From: Thalassobacillus devorans
Lineage (GTDB): Bacteria; Bacillota; Bacilli; Bacillales; Halobacillaceae
Reading direction: 5' to 3'
Assembly (NCBI RefSeq): GCF_900176565.1
Contig: NZ_FXEH01000006.1
Span: 372,001-436,000 of the forward strand
DNA length: 64,000 nt
Part shown: one piece after another, positions 61,201 to 64,000 of the stretch
How positions within the stretch are numbered: position 1 is the stretch's first letter
Layout of the letters: every line of letters starts with the position of its first letter
Program-made: the position numbers and the translations under genes
The notes under the pieces: generated by a model
The model's database searches: none
Told to the model about the DNA's origin: nothing
Seen by the model: the letters and a program-made list of their open reading frames with translations, nothing else

Positions 61201-61338
61201 GATGCTGCTATTTTAGAATGGACGGAATGTGATCTAATGGAAAAACCTGTTGGTGAGACAGTGAAAAGCAGTGTGATCGAGTGTAAGGTTTCTCCTTATG
61301 AAATTAAGACCTTCAAAGTTAAGTTCGGAAGTAATTAA
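58207..61338 (+). CDS. Alpha-mannosidase, GH38 family
   Basis: The protein has 1043 residues and no signal peptide, so it is cytoplasmic. It trims imported alpha-mannosides. The zinc ligands H246, H248 and D250 are in IGHTHIDVAWLWRLRHT; the nucleophile is D361 in YLWLPDVFGYSWALPQ. The central three-helix bundle has NQFHDIIPGSSIREVYEDS, and the C-terminal beta domains begin near 630. The TTG start has AGGAGGGA 7 bases upstream. It is the last gene of the ABC operon and is followed by a terminator at 61387. Yeast mannan or protein N-glycan fragments are plausible sources of substrate. Confidence 0.92.
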   Translation: MFKIEQKLENRIRELSEYRYRDSIKINDLFFQQDEQGEVGARPPENDNWEQLKIGDHWKGWDKYIWLKTTIQFPKEWEGRSILGRFDFGKTGDGNNSGFESLLYVDGSPYQGVDTNHTEVFFSQEHINQDLTLHFRLWSGLDGMEGRHLEQEHKIRQAELAWLDDNTDLLYFTAKAAIESINVMPESDLNRTKLLKILDRTFKLIDWANPGNLAFYNSIEEANQLLQSELEQLKTEEGVTVRTIGHTHIDVAWLWRLRHTREKSARSFSTVLRLMERYPDYVFLQTQPQLYDYIKNDYPDIYEGIKEKVREGKWEAGGAMWLEADANIPSGESLVRQILKGQTFFDEEFGAPAFKYLWLPDVFGYSWALPQILKKSGIEAFMTTKISWNQYNRMPHDTFYWRGIDGSEILTHFITTPDYNNSDFYTYNGVIDAPSVKEIWDEYKDKPLNQELLLSYGYGDGGGGVNREMLEMRRGLDKIPGMPNVTTGRVDEYFSGLKDKVEESDQYVHTWDGELYLEYHRGTYTSQAYNKKMNRKMELSYREAEWLSTLGYLISNKWDGASQEKLNEGWKIILRNQFHDIIPGSSIREVYEDSREEYEIADELANTVRETQENIILSGEAENSYIVFNSSPWTQSNTVCIEGLANKTGKWKTHQGDDLEAQQEDGCWYVQVKGIPSLGYTTIIFEQSEESKASGDVFTTGQNSITTPYYEIEWNDRGQLTKIYDLENGRHVLDGNPGNVFQVFEDKPLNFDAWDIDLFYQEKYKQIEQVEEITIKEIGPLRSVISFKWTYEGSAIEQDMIVYAANRRIDFKTNVEWYEHNQLLKVKFPVEVRSPEATYDIQYGNVKRPTHWNTSWDYARFESVGHQWADLSERGYGVSLLNDCKYGYDIKDNAMRLSLIKSAVHPDPEQDQGKHQFTYSLYPHSGDWYEGGTVQEAWYLNNPLSYVKGTSEKEDFSLFAASTDNVMVDAVKKAEQSDEVIVRVHEYAGKRNVLELQSDAAILEWTECDLMEKPVGETVKSSVIECKVSPYEIKTFKVKFGSN

Positions 61339-61386
61339 AAGTCTTGCCAGTGTTTAAGTTAGTGAAACCATTTCTATAATAAAAAA

Positions 61387-61425
61387 TGGTGCCTGTTCCA
61401 TCATTATTGGAGCAGGCACTATTTT
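61387..61425 (+). terminator. Terminator after the GH38 gene
   Basis: GGTGCCTGTTCC and GGAGCAGGCACT pair around ATCATTATT, followed by ATTTT. The arms resemble the GTGCCTGACC repeat, but the loop does not, so it may be a related but different hairpin. Confidence 0.8.
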
Positions 61426-61477
61426 AGATTGATTTATTCACAAATAATAATAGTACAAAGGATTCAAGAACTACTAA

Positions 61478-62523
61478 TTAATACGGTCTCTCTTCCTGTA
61501 CCGGCAAGTCATCCCAGAAAGAAACACCCTTATCCTGAATGCTTCCATCAGCAATCGCTTTGGCTGCTGCATCCATTGCTACTACTGCCTGTTTCGTCAG
61601 GTATCCATTACTCTTTTGACCGAGTACTTCAAAGTCGTTGGCATTGTCCTGCGTTCCTCGCATTTCAAAAAGCAGAGTGGAGATGTCGTAATCATGGGCG
61701 AGTCCATAGACGCTGATGCCGTTGTCAAAAGCGGACCCTTTTCCGGCATAGTTGGCGAGATGCCCCCAGCCTTTTGGTTCGATTGCATCGTAGACGACAG
61801 CGCCCAGTTGCTGGGATCCGTGAAATACATCCGGTGCTGTGTGGTCAGGGTGAGAAGGGAAGATAGCGCCGGATACATATTTATCGTCTTTTATCCATTG
61901 TGCTCCTTGATGATGAAGGTCGATCATATAATCGATATCATATTTTTGAAGGACATTTTCATGAAGTGCCTGTGTTTCTGGCTGTGTCTTGGCGTCATGA
62001 TCGCGGTTCAGATCTACCTCATTCGCGTTCAGACGAGTCAGGTGACGTTCGCCCTTTGCTGCGTAATCTTCTAATTCATAATTGACATCTCCCATTGCAC
62101 CGTCGGCATTATACATCGGGATGATCAGGAGATTGACGTTTTCTAAGATTCCTTTTGTCTTCCCCGTGCCAAGCTGCTTGATGAATTCGAGTGAACCTTC
62201 CGTCGTTAGCGCCTCGTCCCCATGCTGCTGGGCGATGTAGAGGATGGTCGGGTTGTCCTGATTCTGCATGTACTTCACCATATGCATGTCCCGTCCTTTC
62301 ACCGTTTCCCCGATCACTTCGAGCTCCATATTTGCCTGTTTTTTCTCTTGTGTTTCCAGGAAGTCCACCATTTCCGTGTATGTATGCAGGATGGAAGTGT
62401 TGATCGTCTCGTACCCTGGTAGTCTGGTCCGTTCCCTGCCGCCTTGGCTTTTGGGATGTCAGCCATCATTCCACCGGTTAGGATTGTGCCGGATAAGGCG
62501 ATGGTTGCTAGTTGTTTTTTCAT
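61478..62523 (-). pseudogene. Secreted M14 zinc carboxypeptidase, split by a frameshift
   Basis: A signal peptide (MKKQLATIALSGTILTGGMM...KAKA) starts at 62523 with AAAGGAGGAATATGT upstream. The mature domain continues in another frame: the reading NGPDYQG should be followed by YETINTSILHTYTEMVDFLE, but one base is missing near 62412-62416, so the reading stops early. The M14 site is intact in the second frame: QHGDE (zinc His and Glu), LNRDHD, DLHHQG and LFEMRG (catalytic Glu). It is either a recent pseudogene or a sequencing error. Repaired, the protein would be about 348 residues and would cleave peptides outside the cell. Confidence 0.8.
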
Positions 62524-62669
62524 ACATATTCCTCCTTTGTTTACACATTTCGACAAAAAACACATGAATCCTTTTCTTATTACCTAATTATGAAAATGGT
62601 CTTAGTGAGCTATTGGTAATTGGTCATAGAGATCAGGAATATAATGACAGTATAAAAGGGGGAGAGCAG

Positions 62670-63395
62670 GTGAAAGAATTTTTCAAATCGAAAACAGCAA
62701 AAGTTACTGGGGTTGGTTTAGCTATTATCCTTATTGCCTCCATATTTTATGGAGTTGGCACTACCCAGGCCAAAGGCGACTTCCAGGATTCAAAAGTAAC
62801 CCTTTCCGAATTGCTTAACAAAATCAGTGAAGCGGAGGGAGAGCTTGAAAATCTGGAGGAAGAGGTAGAGCAGGCAGTTGAAGAGAAGGAAGAGAAGGTG
62901 TCGGAGAACGAAGAAGAGATTCGGGATACAGAGAAAAGGCTGGATAAAGTGAAGGCTGATTATAAAAAGGAAAAAGAAGCGTATGACGAAGCGGTAAAAA
63001 TCATTGAAAAACGCGATGCAGCTGAACAGGAGCTATCCACTTTCCAGAAAGAGATCGATGACTTTAATTCCACCATCAAAGGTAAAAAGAAAGAAGTGTC
63101 TGACTTAGAAAGCGAGATTGAAAGGCTGACTAATATAATAGTAGAAACTGGAGAGGAGCCAAAGGAATTCGCAGCCGGGCAATACCTCGTTGGTCAGGAT
63201 TTTCCGGAAGGGAGATACAAAGCTGTCCCAATAGGGGAAGGAAGCAATTTTATCATATATGGAAGTTCCGGTTATGCAGATGTAAATACCATCTTAGGGG
63301 ATGGGAGTTTTGGCGAAACGGAATATATCTTCTGGACGTCTGAAGGAGATGTTATGGAGACTGCTGCAAGGGTGAAATTGGTTCCTTTGGAATAA
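62670..63395 (+). CDS. Membrane-anchored coiled-coil protein with C-terminal YLVGxDxPxGRY domain
   Basis: The protein has 241 residues from a GTG at 62670, which follows AAAGGGGGAGAG; the frame extends further up without a site. A membrane segment (about 12-30) leads to an extracellular coiled coil rich in Glu and Lys (about 45-160), then a short beta domain AGQYLVGQDFPEGRYKAVPIGEGSNFIIY. This domain occurs at the end of many Bacillales surface proteins; its function is unknown. No lipobox is seen. It is monocistronic and ends before a hairpin at 63501. Confidence 0.7.
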   Translation: MKEFFKSKTAKVTGVGLAIILIASIFYGVGTTQAKGDFQDSKVTLSELLNKISEAEGELENLEEEVEQAVEEKEEKVSENEEEIRDTEKRLDKVKADYKKEKEAYDEAVKIIEKRDAAEQELSTFQKEIDDFNSTIKGKKKEVSDLESEIERLTNIIVETGEEPKEFAAGQYLVGQDFPEGRYKAVPIGEGSNFIIYGSSGYADVNTILGDGSFGETEYIFWTSEGDVMETAARVKLVPLE

Positions 63396-63500
63396 TTTTC
63401 GTAAAAGTACATGTTTGCAGGGAGGTGCACGATTCACAATCAAGGAACTCTTTTCAACTTTTTGTTATAACGATGAGATTAATACCTGCAATCAAAGGAA

Positions 63501-63531
63501 ATGCTCGGAGGGTAAGCTCCGAGCATTTTAT
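63501..63531 (+). terminator. Terminator after the coiled-coil protein gene
   Basis: ATGCTCGGAG and CTCCGAGCAT pair around GGTAAG, followed by TTTTATA. Confidence 0.85.
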
Positions 63532-63582
63532 ACTTTTAAGAACGTTTAACCTTGTTGAAGGATTAAAGTGTTCGCCATAAGG

Positions 63583-63604
63583 ACTTGGCATACGCCAAGT
63601 TTTA
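63583..63604 (+). terminator. Second hairpin in the same intergenic region
   Basis: ACTTGGC (63583-63589) and GCCAAGT (63594-63600) form a perfect stem around ATAC, followed by TTTAT. It lies about 95 bases before the next start. Confidence 0.5.
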
Positions 63605-63695
63605 TAAATATTTTACCAGTGAAAGAGTAAGAAAATTGAAAAATATTCGATCAAATATGCTAAACTATTACATTATACGAAGGGAGGAGAGGTAG

Positions 63696-64000
63696 ATGAC
63701 TCGTTTGTTTTATGGTGCGGCTTTTATCATGTTTGTAACCGTTTTCTCGGTCTTTTTATATTTTTCTATTAAAGCTTTCAGTATAAATCCTGACACTGTA
63801 ACACAGGCTTATTCATACCCCCGGCATCACATTGTTCTCATTCCCGAAGAAATCAATAATGATTATTGGCGACTGGTTGAAAAGGGGGCTCGGGCTGCGG
63901 CCAGGGATTTCGGCATAGCCTTGGAATATACCGGGCCGAAGCAGGCGGATCAGGAAGAACATCTGAAATCTATAAATATGGCTGCGGCAGCGAAAGTGGA
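63696..64000 (+). CDS. Sugar-binding-protein-like membrane-anchored protein, N-terminal part (cut by window end)
   Basis: The first 101 codons are visible. GAAGGGAGGAGAGGTAG precedes the ATG. A membrane segment (about 5-30) is followed by a periplasmic-binding-protein-like start, IVLIPEEINNDYWRLVEKGARAA, with the usual downstream GIALEYTGPKQADQEEHL. Proteins of this type often partner a sensor kinase and response regulator in Bacillaceae. The rest is outside the window. Confidence 0.7.
   Translation, partial: MTRLFYGAAFIMFVTVFSVFLYFSIKAFSINPDTVTQAYSYPRHHIVLIPEEINNDYWRLVEKGARAAARDFGIALEYTGPKQADQEEHLKSINMAAAAKV

Noticed and set aside
1-64000. Prophage, restriction-modification or known anti-phage system
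   Set aside because: No integrase, phage structural gene, methyltransferase or recognised defence protein was seen. The unknown membrane pair at 40-44.5 kb is too vague to call a defence system.
1-64000. tRNA, rRNA or CRISPR arrays
   Set aside because: No cloverleaf-like sequence, rRNA core motif or regularly spaced repeat was noticed on reading either strand.

Overview
The window looks like chromosome from a Gram-positive Bacillaceae member. Ribosome binding sites are strong AGGAGG types, TTG and GTG starts are common, there is an S-box SAM riboswitch and a PyrR attenuator, and secreted proteins are lipoproteins or Sec substrates. Several secreted proteins are rich in Asp and Glu, which suggests a salt-tolerant or marine genus such as Halobacillus, Virgibacillus or Thalassobacillus. 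That genus guess is inference. No rRNA, tRNA or CRISPR was seen.

Layout. 1-1.4 kb: end of a thiamine operon (thiG-thiF). 1.5-4 kb: a DUF4440 protein, then a SAM riboswitch over a 44-residue membrane peptide and a sodium:solute symporter. 4.2-8.1 kb: a beta-propeller lipoprotein divergent from a sulfur-trafficking operon (rhodanese lipoprotein, small rhodanese, TusA-like carrier, YeeE/YedE transporter). 8.8-19.3 kb: an orphan AraC-type response regulator followed by a tightly overlapping molybdenum-hydroxylase operon with its own cofactor genes, a CoA ligase, a crotonase-fold enzyme and a BenE-type transporter. The gene content best matches 2-furoate catabolism. 20-32.6 kb: a fructan island with a LacI regulator, ABC importer, cytoplasmic GH32, YesL-like protein and a 1900-residue secreted protein with two GH32 domains. 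32.9-39.3 kb: a methanethiol oxidase-like SBP56 protein with a membrane partner, a GntP-family permease, and a PyrR-controlled codB-codA operon.

40-53.6 kb is an insertion-sequence-rich stretch. Two IS21-family elements each interrupt a gene (a roughly 406-residue membrane protein and a nitrilase-family amidase) with clean target duplications, so both genes can be rebuilt exactly. An IS1182-family element follows. Between them lie two secreted phosphoesterases with a possible Pho box. 53.7-61.3 kb is a second glycan island: GntR/LacI hybrid regulator, ABC importer and GH38 alpha-mannosidase. The window ends with a frameshifted M14 carboxypeptidase, a coiled-coil membrane protein and the start of a sugar-binding protein.

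Two carbohydrate islands lack an ATPase gene and probably share a housekeeping one. A family of GTGCCTGACC hairpin repeats with a conserved loop is scattered between operons, where it seems to act as terminators.
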